Shown: piece by piece, positions 1 through 11,100 of the stretch | How the letters are laid out: the number at the start of each line of letters is the position of its first letter | Position numbering within the stretch: the stretch's first letter is position 1 | NCBI RefSeq assembly: GCF_001186125.1 | Contig: NW_014040426.1 | Span: 49,273-69,438, forward strand | Length of the DNA: 20,166 nucleotides | Reading direction: 5' to 3' | Source: Sphaeroforma arctica JP610 | Lineage: Eukaryota > Opisthokonta > Ichthyosporea > Ichthyophonida | Notes under the pieces: generated by a model | What the model was told of the DNA's origin: nothing | Database searches by the model: none | The model's input: the letters and a program-made list of their open reading frames with translations, nothing else | Made by a program: the position numbers and the translations under genes

Positions 1-155
1 TACGTAGTGTGTTGTGTAATTACGCATGCAGTCCGTTTGTTACTACACCGGGTTTTTGTGTGATCTTGGTTGAAGGCATGTTCATCTTTTGTTGTATACT
101 GTACGTTTTTATTAGTTACGCTCCTATATGCGTTACATGTTTTTATATGTAATTA
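1..155. other. Unannotated left edge
   Basis: I see no gene, repeat or RNA here. A reading frame that opens near position 70 runs straight into the TA microsatellite, so I do not regard it as coding. Confidence 0.5.
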
Positions 156-273
<118 letters not shown>

Positions 274-284
274 CTTCAGAGAAA

Positions 285-2830
285 GTGGTGTTCATTTTGG
301 ACTTGGAGTGTTTCTCGGTCACTATCTAAATTTTACCGCCGACACTTGGTTAATACAAAAAAATCTCAGCGAATGCTCTACTCACGCAACATTCAATTAT
401 TTCCTCCAGAATTTCCTGAGTGGTCGGCCGACGAAAAGCGATGCTCACCACCCCAGGCTCATATACCATTCCTATCGATTGGGCAACTGACTTAAGTAAA
501 GGCACCAAATCTGTGCCATTCATCTCACCATGTTTCCCCGATGTTGCCACTCGATCCAATGCACCGACCGCCTCGATCTCCATCCCGACCTCGTCTTCCC
601 CGTCTGTTGCCTCTCACCCACCAGCGTCCAACATCGTTTCTAAGGCCGTTCTTTCGTCCGCTGTCCCCTCCGTCTATTCTCAACCACCGCAACCGGCCTC
701 AGCTCCTCCCATCGACTTGCATCATTTCCCTACCTTTCCTTCTCCCGCTCCTCGTACTGATCAGACCACCTCTCTCCTTCCGAAGTCCCCCCCGGGTGCT
801 CCAAAATGACTGTTGCCACCGATTTTTCTCACTTCCCCCACAATACACAGTGATTCTACCGATCACATCAATATTGTCTCCTTGACACCACCACCAACGA
901 GCATTATTCCACCAATGCCCTCCGCCGTGCCCCTACCTCGCCTCCAACCTGGTTATGTTGAATCCCGCAACATACCGCTTCTCTCCGATATACGTCGCAT
1001 TTCACAGGCTAAACCTCTGAGTACTCCCCTACTTGCTGACCGTGCTCACCTTTGTGTTCTACCACCACCCGCCCCGTCTAATTCCCGTCGCAGCCTATCT
1101 TTCCTCCAGCTTGAAGCCATGCTTGGTTAACCGTGCGCTATATTACCCCCTAAAAGTACAACTCGTCGCCGTCGCCCAATACCACCCCATACAATACATC
1201 CTGCCCCAACGCTAATAACTCTCCAATACACTTACTCTACTTGATGAATCACTTCAAGCATCCCGTTGACGTCCTCGCCAATCCCAGGCACAACCAGTTT
1301 TTCCTCCCGGACCACCTGATTCTTCTGACCCCAGTATTTGTGCACTAGTTCCTACTTTAGCCCCCACGTGTCATCTTTCTGACGCCCCTGCTGATAATTT
1401 CATTTATGGTTCTGATGCTGATGATGTGCACCCCGCCGTCGCTCCATCATTCAAACACAAGACTACATTATCACTCCTGGACGCTATCAATTCCCTGGAC
1501 CCTAAGCTGCCCGAGAGCGTTAAACAAGCTCAAGCACAGAAAGAATGGCCTAATTGGGAAGCTGCAATTTACAAAGAGCACGCGGTCGATGACAGGAACC
1601 AACTTGCCGATCTCATTCCTACTGCAGATGTCCCTCATGACGCTCGCATCATCCACTCCAAACACGTTTTTAACATTGAACACGACTAACATTAAGCACG
1701 ACGAAAATGGCTGCTGACCAATTTCAAAGCTCGCCTCGTTGCTCAGGCGATCAACAACAGCAGGGCGATTCAATTTGGCAAACCTACGCACCAGCCGCTA
1801 TCTCATGCACACTTCGTCTTTTCCTCGCGAATGCCGCTTTCAACAACCTCGACGTCTTTCACATTGACGCCGATACAGCGTAATTATATTCTCTTCTTGA
1901 CACGTCGGTCTATATGTATCCTCCGCTAGCAGCCTTGATCTGGGATATTACAAACTATTCCATGTTATCCACCTTAAACGTGGCTTATACGGGCTTAAGC
2001 AGGCTGATCGCCTGTGTATTATAGATATCGCCACAAATTTGAAAGACCTTAATTTTATCCGCTCTTATGCCGAAGGAAGTATCTGAATCCACCGCACCCG
2101 TCGCACTATTGTTGTCCTCTATGTGGATGAAATTGTGCCTGTAGTGCCTCGCAATTCTGACGAAGAGCAATGGCTCTTCAAGGCATTAGGCAAATACTAT
2201 AGTATTATAAGTTATCGGCCTCGCATCTCACCTTGTCGGTCTCCGAATTCCTCACTTGAAAAGGGAATAATTATCGACCAGCATGCCTACACTTGTTCTT
2301 TGCTCGATACGTTTCCACTCCCAATATACGCTGCCTAAATACATACCGGGCACACTGTCACACTGTAGCCCTGACACACTGGTTACCTCACCCATCACTT
2401 CAACAAAAAAGGTTTCTGCCAACTTTTCGGCGCCTTGAGTTTCGCTGCAAATCTTACCCGTCTTGACGTCTCAGTTACGCTTAGTTAAACCCACAGATGC
2501 ACACAAGGTTGCACATGAACGTATCCTTCATTATCTACACACTACTATGGATTATTCGATCATATACAAACGCTAACTTCCTAATCAAACTTTCAGTTCT
2601 GCTCTCGTCGCCTATACTGACTCTGATTGGAGCGGCTGCCGCATGTCTAGCAGATCACAAACTGTGACACTCATCTGTTTTAAGGGCTCCTCCATAAATT
2701 GGACGATTCCATCATTGAATCCAACTCAATACCCCACTTTGCCTTGAGGGCGGGTATTGAGCTCACTCATTGGGGTTACACGACAAAGTGGGGTTTACTA
2801 TCTAAACTAGGTTTTATACTTCATGACAAC
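285..2830 (+). mobile_element. Ty1/copia retrotransposon relic (pol region)
   Basis: This is a fossil of a Ty1/copia LTR retrotransposon. The parts appear in family order. From about 290 to 420 there is similarity to the segment after the integrase core (FLGHYLN-like). From about 420 to 1400 there is a Pro/Ser-rich stretch like the integrase-to-polymerase linker of copia elements. From about 1480 to 2330 there is an RVT_2-type reverse transcriptase, with the entry pattern EWPNWEAAIYKE and then an IxxKxVFxIExD-like block. From about 2600 to 2710 there is a copia RNase H block with YTDSDWSG. I found no gag, protease or LTR, so both ends are approximate. The copy is broken in many places, on the order of ten, which suggests an old insertion. 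Assignment to copia rather than gypsy rests on the domain order and the RVT_2 and RNase H patterns. Confidence 0.82.
2725..2794. repeat. Two overlapping, mutually exclusive inverted repeats
   Basis: Arms at 2725-2734 (CTCAATACCC) and 2752-2761 form a perfect 10-bp inverted repeat. A second perfect 11-bp pair, ACCCCACTTTG at 2731-2741 and its complement at 2784-2794, shares bases with the first, so both hairpins cannot form at once. They sit at the 3' side of the copia relic. They may be remnants of a small inserted element or simply chance within old coding sequence. Confidence 0.6.
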
Positions 2831-2962
2831 TAAATGTCTTGGATACGACCCAACAATATTTTCTCTTTCTCAGATCATAACTTTATTATATATTTACAAC
2901 TGAAATAGTAATAAAGATTAGTTCTTCTAGTTCAACAGAGTATTGTAGTTCATTAATTTGAT

Positions 2963-3054
2963 AGTTGAGACTGGAGACTTGAGAGTGATGAGACACTCTC
3001 TCTAGAGAGTGTGAGTCTCTCTCTTGAAAGTGAAAACTCTCTCTCTAGAGAGAT
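2963..3054. repeat. GAGA/CTCT low-complexity island with near-palindromes
   Basis: The stretch is built from reiterated GAGACT, GAGAGT and CTCTCT words. It includes two occurrences of the palindromic core CTCTCTAGAGAG inside longer near-palindromes. Its character matches the word islands found at 14340-17780. No coding potential is seen. Confidence 0.7.
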
Positions 3055-3194
3055 GTCATTATTTTATATGGCTATGAGAGAGATATAAATATGTATGTAT
3101 GAGATGGACGAAAGATACTGCAACCACATATTACAATAACAAATATATTCTGTTGGTGGTTGAGACTAGACTTGAAAACTGAGAGAAGAACGAC

Positions 3195-3490
3195 AATTAT
3201 TGATGGTTAGCAAATATAATATCGGTGGCTTGAGATAGCTTAACACACACGCACACACACGACACGAACATACACGAATCATCCGTTTTTCTTCGAGAGT
3301 AGTTAGAACGTATATTTAATTTTTATTGTTAATCGCAAGCAATCATTGATTGTAATTGTTGATGATTGATAAATACAATATTACTATTGATATTACTATT
3401 GATGGTTGACAAACGTAATATAATAAAATACTGTTGAAGGTTCGTGGACGAAAGAAGGTCATGGACGGTTGACAAATATAGTATTGCGTG
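3195..3490 (+). repeat. Degenerate dispersed repeat, about 25 bp, four copies
   Basis: A unit close to TTGATGGTTGACAAATATAA recurs at about 3198, 3357, 3398 and 3462, with irregular spacing and several mismatches per copy. Related GGTTGAGACT words occur at about 2963 and 3160. It looks like a decayed minisatellite. I cannot link it to a known family. Confidence 0.55.
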
Positions 3491-3538
3491 ATTAGTGGTT
3501 GTGGGACGACTTTTGTATAATATTACAAAATTATATTT

Positions 3539-3577
3539 GAATGGTTAGAGTTGGTTTCAACCAACTCCCAACCATTC
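3539..3577. repeat. Strong hairpin / near-perfect palindrome
   Basis: GAATGGTTAGAGTTGGTT is followed by TC and then by an arm (3559-3577) that pairs with nearly all of it, with one mismatch and one extra base. The result is a stem of about 18 bp with a two-base loop. It is the strongest local inverted repeat in the left part of the window. There is no adjacent gene or T-tract, so a terminator role is unsupported. Confidence 0.75.
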
Positions 3578-4074
3578 GAGTTGCGATTGTAAGATTGTGC
3601 TAACCTCATACTTGTAACGTTTTCATGATATGGATCATTCCGCCAATGAAATACTGAAAAATAGACTTGAAATGTCGTAAATTCGATCAATTAGTATTCC
3701 CGTTTTATTGGTATCCGTCGACTTTTACTACAATCGACTATTGTTTACAAGACAGCAGCTATCTTTAGATGTTCAAAATTATTTGTACCTCGTTGACATA
3801 TTGCTGTAAAGAAGTCAGCAGATTCAGTTTTTTCCTGATTTGTGCTGGGTTCCAGCAGGATATCTCGTATATTAAACGAAGCTGTGTTGCACGCCACCCA
3901 ATTTGCTGTTAGCATACCACTCTCAACATAACCGCCGATACTCTGCTAGGGTACTAATTATTCAGGCACAAGCACGATATACAGTGCAGTCTGAGGCCAG
4001 CGCATGCGTACATGTTACTGTGAATGTGAAGATTTTGTAACCTGTATGAAAGTCTGAACCATTTGAAAAGCTTC

Positions 4075-4148
4075 TAAATTATGGCCTCGGATCCGACATG
4101 ACCAAAAGATCTATTAAATTATGGCTTCTGATCCGGCGTAAATTATAG
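4075..4148 (+). repeat. Short tandem repeat, period 40 bp
   Basis: TAAATTATGGC followed by a GATCCG-bearing block occurs at 4075-4097 and again at 4115-4137, 40 bases later. A third truncated start (TAAATTATAG) occurs at 4139. The copies differ at two to three positions. Confidence 0.7.
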
Positions 4149-4437
4149 ATTATAATTAGTATAATAAAATGACTAGACGGTATGTTCACCAGTCACCAAA
4201 TTCACGCTGCTGTCAATCGGGGTGGCACTATCGATCGTGACCGGACTTTCAACTGTGTGGATAGAAACAGGGACAAGACTATAAGCATGAGGATAACAAA
4301 CAACAGAAGAGAAGTAAAAACTACAGATGATTGCAGAGGATTTAACTGTACCAATATAAATACAATGTATCAATGTTCGATACGAAAACGTACTTCCACG
4401 CTTGCAATGGTTGTTTAGAGATAGTGATTATATGAAA

Positions 4438-4489
4438 GTAGCATCTGGTTCAGGAATAGAAATGTAGCATCTGGCTCAGAAAAAAAAAA
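4438..4489 (+). repeat. Tandem repeat, period 26 bp, two copies
   Basis: GTAGCATCTGGTTCAGGAAT and its extension occupy 4438-4463 and recur at 4464-4489, where the second copy ends in a run of A. A scrambled relative (TAGCATCTACACCTGA) lies near 4528. It sits in the presumed 3' flank of the receptor gene. Confidence 0.75.
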
Positions 4490-4736
4490 TTGTTCCTGAG
4501 ATAGAAATATAAATCGAATAACAGAAATTAGCATCTACACCTGATTTCGCACCACAGCAAGCACGCAATGTTGTGCACTCGCCAGTAAACCTATAGGTTA
4601 TCTTGCTAAACCCACCTGACGCTTGTTGAACCTCTACGTAAAGATCATGGGCCGTCACCTTAAGGGTTTTTTTGGCAGCTTTGCCACTCGCCGGAGAACT
4701 GTCAAGGGTATCATAATTACTTCTATCTGCGGCATC
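4476..4736 (-). CDS. Possible alternative last exon of the receptor kinase (tail variant)
   Basis: The minus strand is open from an AG acceptor just above 4736 to a stop at 4476. It encodes about 86 residues containing SNYDTLDSSPASGK and later HDLYVEVQQASG. The acceptor is phase 0, so this segment could be joined to the kinase exon ending at 5314 in place of the exon at 5194. The resemblance between SNYDTLDS here and NNYDSVEP in that exon suggests a related tail module with phosphorylatable tyrosines. A GT donor at 4615 (phase 1) also exists, so the exon might be internal. The acceptor has a weak pyrimidine tract. It could equally be a decayed duplicate of the tail. No function beyond a phosphotyrosine tail is inferred. 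Confidence 0.3.
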   Translation of the reverse strand, partial: DAADRSNYDTLDSSPASGKAAKKTLKVTAHDLYVEVQQASGGFSKITYRFTGECTTLRACCGAKSGVDANFCYSIYISISGTIFFF

Positions 4737-4755
4737 CTGGGCATTGCTATTACTG

Positions 4756-4918
4756 TTATTGAGAAACGTATATGCCAGGTTTAAGATTTTCAGCAACCGT
4801 GCGTGCAATATTATAGCCCACGAACTGTTCACTACTGATGAGAGTTGTTTCATTTGATTTTAGCTGACAGATGAGCCTAGTGAGTCGTTCAATCCCCCTG
4901 GCCAGCACTACCGTTGTG
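4756..4918 (-). CDS. Possible alternative 3' exon reached by a 55-base intron
   Basis: The exon at 5194 contains a good GTGAGT donor at 4973 that overlaps its TGA stop. A T-rich tract and a TTTTTAG acceptor end at 4919. Splicing this 55-base intron (phase 2) removes the stop and adds about 54 residues, including ARGIERLTRLICQLK and EQFVGYNIARTV, up to a stop at 4756. The amino-acid composition looks protein-like, but I recognise no domain. At 55 bases the intron would be the shortest of the gene, whose others run from 119 to 813 bases. Use of this exon is an inference from splice signals and phase only. Confidence 0.3.
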
Positions 4919-4969
4919 CTAAAAATGTCATATCCACAAAAAAAAAAGGGGGTAAAAATTTGATCAAAC

Positions 4970-5194
4970 TCACCCCTTTGAAGGTTCAACACTATCGTAG
5001 TTGTTGCGTTCGTTAATATCGATAGTCACGTCTAGTGCGTTAGGGGCGGTAAGTTCCGAATAGGCAGATGATGCGGCAGGTAATTTCTCCTTGTCTTTCG
5101 TTGATTTATGATTGAACTCGCTGACCTCATCCATATGTGAACCATCTTCCGAATTCTCATCGAATTCTTCGACGTCTTTATAGTTCGGACATTG
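4970..5194 (-). CDS. Receptor kinase exon 13: cytoplasmic tail and stop
   Basis: Residues 1382-1455 and a TGA. It is acidic and Ser-rich with three tyrosines in docking-like contexts: NYKDVEEF, SAYSELTAP and NNYDSVEP. The acceptor CTCATAG at 5195 is phase 0. A GTGAGT donor overlaps the stop, so a longer tail by splicing is possible. Confidence 0.78.
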   Translation of the reverse strand, partial: QCPNYKDVEEFDENSEDGSHMDEVSEFNHKSTKDKEKLPAASSAYSELTAPNALDVTIDINERNNYDSVEPSKG

Positions 5195-8100
5195 CTATGA
5201 GCAAGAATTTAAAAACGAGAAGTTAAGTAAAAATGAATACAGTAGAGTACAGTACACAGGCATCTCCCATCACGATACATCGTTAAATTTAGTTCTTAGT
5301 ACTCGGAACTTACCTCGAAGAAAAGACGATCGAAAATCTCGGCCAATTCGCTGAACTTCGGACGATCCTCTGACTGTGTTTGCCAACACCTAAGCATGGT
5401 ATCATAGGCATGATCTGGACATGTGTCTGGTTTGTTGAGTCGCAGGGATGCGTGCCTCTGGATAGCTATAAACTCTGCATTATCACAGAAGTCATACGGA
5501 ATAGCACCGTCCGCGAAGACTTCCCACACACATACAGCAAACCCCCATACATCGGAGGCCTCTGTGTACACTCCGTTTGCAGACAGTGTCTCGGGTGCCA
5601 TCCACCGCACAGGTAAAATACCTCCTTCACTCTGCTTGACGTAGTTCTGCTGACTTCCCGCTGTTGAAAACATGTGAATCAAGTAGGCACGTATAAGTAT
5701 CACCGTACTTATTTATATGACGTCACAACAATACCAAACAAAAACGATAGCTCTTTTTCAATATATATAATATAAAAATACATATGTACATATAGATATA
5801 TATATAAATGTGTGTGTACACGTATATAGTATATATAGCACAGACAATATATATACTTACTCATGTATTTTATACATGCTCATACACACACACATGTCTA
5901 TATAAATGTAAAGATATAGAACATACAGGTATTCAGAAACACAGGATATACGAGAATATACACACATTTTATCGTAAACATGTGCAATATAAGTAGATAT
6001 ACATAGGTTTGTATACGCATGTATTCATGTAAACGTATGCAATATATGTGTATATACAAAAGTTGGTATACGCACATATGCATCTAGTTCCCGCCGCATA
6101 AAAACATACCAGTAAGACGAGCCAGACCCATATCGGAAATCTTTGCGTAAGGATACCCTCCTTCGTGAGGGTTAGTTCTGAGCAGCACATTACGAGCAGC
6201 GATATCACGATGCACAACAGGAATGGTAGCCAGGTAAGCAAATCCTGCTGAAACTTCTCGCGTGAACCACAGGCGTTCGCCGATATCAATATTCTCACCC
6301 CTCTTCTGCATGTAGCCCTTCAGATCACCCAGATCCATATACTCTAGGAGCATGTAAATGGACGGTGCTTCTGTGGATGCATTGTATACGAAGTGAAGCA
6401 AATGTTAACAGGGCAGTAATAACTATACAAATTAGATACAAAATAGTAGACTGCCTGAAACGAGCAAGATATTCGAAACTCCCGATTGGCTCTAAACCAA
6501 CAAACAAACGTACCGTCCATTCCCTCCATTTCCTCGTCCATACTGACACCAATCATTCGCACGACATTGCGATGGTCCAGGCCTTTGAGCAGCTGAGCCT
6601 CTCTGAGGAAATCGTCTGACGCCTTCTGGAACTCAGCCTCATCGCCATTCTGCAGCAACTGTTTGATGGCACACACAACGGCGGTGCCTTCGACAAAGAC
6701 CACGCCTCGGCACACTTGTCCGAAGGCTCCCTTGCCGAGAACATCCAGTAGAGCGAACTGCGGAGCGTCCGTAGAGTTAGCCATGGTATGTATATTGACT
6801 CTGTTGAGCAACATACTAGTAGGTGTATGTACACCGTTTAGCAGGACATTTGCTTGCGTGAAAATAAAAGCTGCTGTTATTCACAATGAGTTACTCTGGA
6901 TTATCGAATTGTCGATCCCTTTGAGTATCAATACTTCACATCGGTTTATATACAAAATACGTTTTTGGTCTTTCATACGCACAATCAACGAATATGGACG
7001 AGGCAGAACAAAAGGCTAATCTACAAAATGATTACGCCTTCATTCATAACCATATATACCCTGGTAACTGGACGTTGCAATGGAAACCAAAATCGGACAA
7101 AAACATCACCGCCACCGCCACCGACATGTGGCAATTCGATTAGCTACAATTGCTACAGCAGTACAGAGTTTAAGCATGTTGGATACAACTACAAATGAAA
7201 TACTACAATCTGTGTCGCAAATATACACTCCACACACCTGATTGCGAGGTAGCCATCCAGCCTCACGTCCAACACTGTCCAATTTAGTCTGAGCGGTTGG
7301 GTCGTTGTGATCGAGCCATTTATACTGCTTGCGGATATCGGTGACAATCTCATCCACCGTCTTCTGTCTTTGTTGCTCAATGATGCGAGAACGACTCCAG
7401 ACGAAATAGACGGCCGCGCATACGGCCGCAAGTGCGAACAATGAGACAAGCACAATGGCTACGATTAAGCCTGTAGTATGATGATAAAAGCATTTTTTTA
7501 GACCTCTAATGTGGATACAGAAAGTTGAGGACGAACCATAAGACATGCGTATAGCTATTACGCTGCTAAAACTATCATAACATAGCCACTACATGAGGAT
7601 GTCATGGCGATTGATTCCTAATCTTACGATGAATTTGAATTCTGTTTCAGGGTATGAGTCGAAATAGCTATACACTTGGATCAGTGGGCTGCAGCGGATG
7701 AGCAGGAACTTTCGAAAAATGGTGTACAAGCCAAACCAAAGAATGCAAACTACCCTCTAGAACCCGTTGAGCAACAAGACAGTACCCCACTAGTCCTACA
7801 TCATTGAAATCAGTACATACCTGTTGACAAGGAGCTGCCCTCAGATCCCACTGCCACTGGCTCGCCATCGGCCTGCTGCACGCTAGTGACGTCGACTGGC
7901 AGTTGCCCTCCATTCGCTAGTGTATTGTCCAAGCTGGCACTCGCCGCATCCGTGAACTGCATCTCCGCATTCACACTGCCGGGTGTAAAGCCCAGATACA
8001 CCACATCCCCTATGGGTACGCCAAGACTCAATGCCGTATCTATGGCAAGCTGTTCGCCGTCTTCGTCACTCCAAGTATCAGCGTCGGCGTCTACGGTTAG

Positions 8101-11100
8101 CACTACGGAATTGCCCTGGCATGCCTGTCCAATTTTTCCCGACTGACAGGACGAACACACCGCATCAGAAGTGGCCGAGCATTGGGACGTAACTGTTGTG
8201 CAGAACTCGGTAGACGAGCAGCTCGTACACACACGATCCTCGCTGCAGAAGAAATATCGGACGTGAATATTGATGAGAATCCTTCACTTCGTAAAATGCA
8301 CACAAAACTAGGATTAAATCTTGCATGCCAATTTCGTATACATATAACTACAAATATGAGCTATTTTATATATATATATATATATAATACGTACATACAC
8401 ACACACAAATAATATATATATATATACGTATATATGTACATACAATACATACATATATACACACACACACTTATATATATATGTTTGTGAATTTGTAAGT
8501 ATATATGCATGTATATTTTTTAAGTATATAAGCATATAAACATGCTTGCATAAATGTATGCAATATATATATAAATATATATATATATCGCTGTATATCT
8601 GTATATACATCTATAGCACTGTATACACCTGTATCTATACCACTACATATATGTATCTGTATAGATATCTCTAAACCTGTACCTATATGTATATATAATG
8701 TACGAAAAATATTATATAACATATAAAGAAATCATGAAGAACTTACCGTGCTTTTGGTTCAACAGACTCGTACTCGTCCGCGGCACACACCGTATAGGGT
8801 GTACACTCGCGATCACTGTTCTCGGTAGAAGCCTTGGAAATATAGCTCTCTTCGTCACATACTGTAATGGGTACACACTGTAAAGTAGGTAGAAATTGAA
8901 ATTGAATGATCATGTTGACCATAAACAGGTTCATACACAGACGACATCTCCGAGACACGCTTCAAAGCATTCAAGAGATAGTGAGATGAAATCTGGTGCT
9001 TATATCTAATGTACCACAACCTGTATTGCAGCACGGGACAGTACAAGTATAAACAATACATATAACCCCGATATTCATTGACCTGTGCATTCAATAGTTT
9101 CTTGTCCATTTATGGCAAACAAATCCGATATGCTTCCATCTGTGTAGTAACCAACAGTTTCGCATTCGTACATAATGCATATTTAAATAAACAGTGCTGT
9201 ATAAGGCCTCCACGTCTATCAAATTTCGACCCTGGTGCACGGGCAGGATGTCCTAATTTTAGGCCACAAAACAAGTGTCATAAGAGCATAGACATCATAC
9301 CTGCTTGATGTCAGCGTCCAAATAGTAGTCCTTGGCACAGTTCAGACATTCAATGCCTTGGGAAAAGTTGTCGATTGAGAACTGGCATTTCGATGCAGTA
9401 GCTGTGAGCACGGACGTACAACCCACGGGGATTATACACTCTTCTAGGCAATCCAGCCCAGTTTTTCCCAAAGGACAGGTACACACAGTGTTGGTGGTGA
9501 CAGAGCACTCGCCGCCTTCTGCGGGTACTCCTTCATCACCACACGTGGCGCACCTAATACAGCTCTGGTCCTGCAAGCGTATGCATATGATGAGATATCA
9601 ACAAACGAACGCAGGACATGCGAAGATTTAATGAAGATGGACCAGCATAGGCAGAGAATATAGCCGTACTACAGTGTGACAAAACATTGAGTAAAACACG
9701 CCACCCCGCCTTGCAGAGAGCGAATTTGTGTCTCCGGACGATGGGATGCAGCTCCTTTTGAAGAGTATCAGTTTAGAGTAATGTGGATTTATTGTGTACA
9801 GGAAACTGAAGAGCCAGAGCCCGGCCGACTTACCTCGTTCAAGAAGAATCCTTCGTCACACGTGGTGCAGATAGCCTTGTATCCAAAATTAGTCTTATCG
9901 AACTCACAGGTGCTAGCATCCCCCTCTGTGCAGTTTGCGGGCAACTGGCAAGGCGTATCACAGGTGGGCCCCGTGAACCCACTGTCACAGACGCATAGCG
10001 TATCCCTTGTCGCCGTACACGTGCCGTTAGTAGCATCGCTCGCAGCCAGCCCACATGTACTGCACTCCAGGCACATCTCTCCGTTATAGAACTCACCCTC
10101 ACCACAGTCACAGGAGATGGCACCCGAGTCGGTGCTTTGACACACCCCATTTGCGCCACACGAGTCCTCGATGTGCTGCTGCGCCCACTCGCACTCACAC
10201 GTGTTGGCGATATTCTCAATGCATATGAGTCCATCTCCTACAAACAAGGCAGTGCACGTCTTACCCGCATTGTTCATGAACGTGAGCTGATAGTCCTCAG
10301 GAACCACCTCAACCACCACACCCTTGACCGTCACAGCCGCCCCAGTCTTGGCCTGGTTACAACTGAAGGTGCTGTTAGTGACCGTGGCCGATTGAGATGC
10401 CCACACAGCCCCACCCTCGAGCACGGCAGAGTTCCCAACCACCTGTGAATTCTCAATGACAACATTTGAAAAAGCCGAGTAGAACGCACCCCCAGTTGTG
10501 GCAGAGTTATCAACGATAAACGAATCACGTACAGTAATGACCTCGCCCTTCTCAAACGTCATGATGACACCCCCTGATTGACCGGCCCTGTTATTACGCG
10601 CCGTGACATTTGTCATTACCACAGTATTGGCTCTGGCGACCCCACCATCGAACTCTGCCTCGTTGTTTTCAAACAGACAGTTTTCAATCTCAGCTTTGCC
10701 TACGGATGAGAATACGCCCGACTTTCCGGGTTGAAGGCCAGAGGGATCCTTGAGTAAATCCTCCCACTCCCACCAATCAACTAGAGCTTTATTGTTTCGG
10801 AATGTAGAGTTTCTTATGAACATGCCTGAGTTGTAGGTATTCAAAGCGGCTGCCTCAGAGGCTATGTTGTTCTCGAACAGACATCTGTCGACAGTCAGTA
10901 CACCCAGATCGGCCGTCACAGCACCCATGATGATTCCGGTATTGTCACTCACAGTACAGTCCTCAAGAGACACGTCAGCCTGCAGAGAAGAGTTAAACTA
11001 GTGTCAGGGGCATAGAAACGCAGACGACCACCTACACCAATGCGCATACCGCATCCTTCGCTGTAAAAGATGGTACAACACATAACAATCACAATGCAGA

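Larger units (their letters stand above)
2831..4470. other. Gene-free stretch with small repeats
   Basis: I see no convincing gene, RNA gene or splice-compatible exon on either strand. Reading frames are short and lack protein-like character. The stretch holds a purine/pyrimidine-biased low-complexity patch, a degenerate dispersed repeat, one strong hairpin and two short tandem repeats, each listed separately. The part near 4470 should contain the 3' flank of the minus-strand receptor gene, but I could not place a polyadenylation signal with confidence. Confidence 0.55.

Noticed and set aside
3539-3577. Hairpin as a transcription terminator
   Set aside because: There is no T-tract and no gene ending here, and intrinsic terminators of this kind are bacterial.
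4182-4418. Plus-strand frame of 78 codons
   Set aside because: Composition is unremarkable, there is no similarity I can name, and a complementary frame is also open. Likely chance.
5808-6083. Tyr/Ile/His-rich frames in intron 11
   Set aside because: Produced by TA/CA repeats, with no protein-like signal.
8314-8722. Tyr/Ile-rich frames in intron 7
   Set aside because: The same microsatellite artefact. The flanking splice signals treat this as intron.
9332-10448. Several plus-strand frames opposite receptor exons 5 and 6
   Set aside because: They are antisense shadows of strongly supported minus-strand exons.
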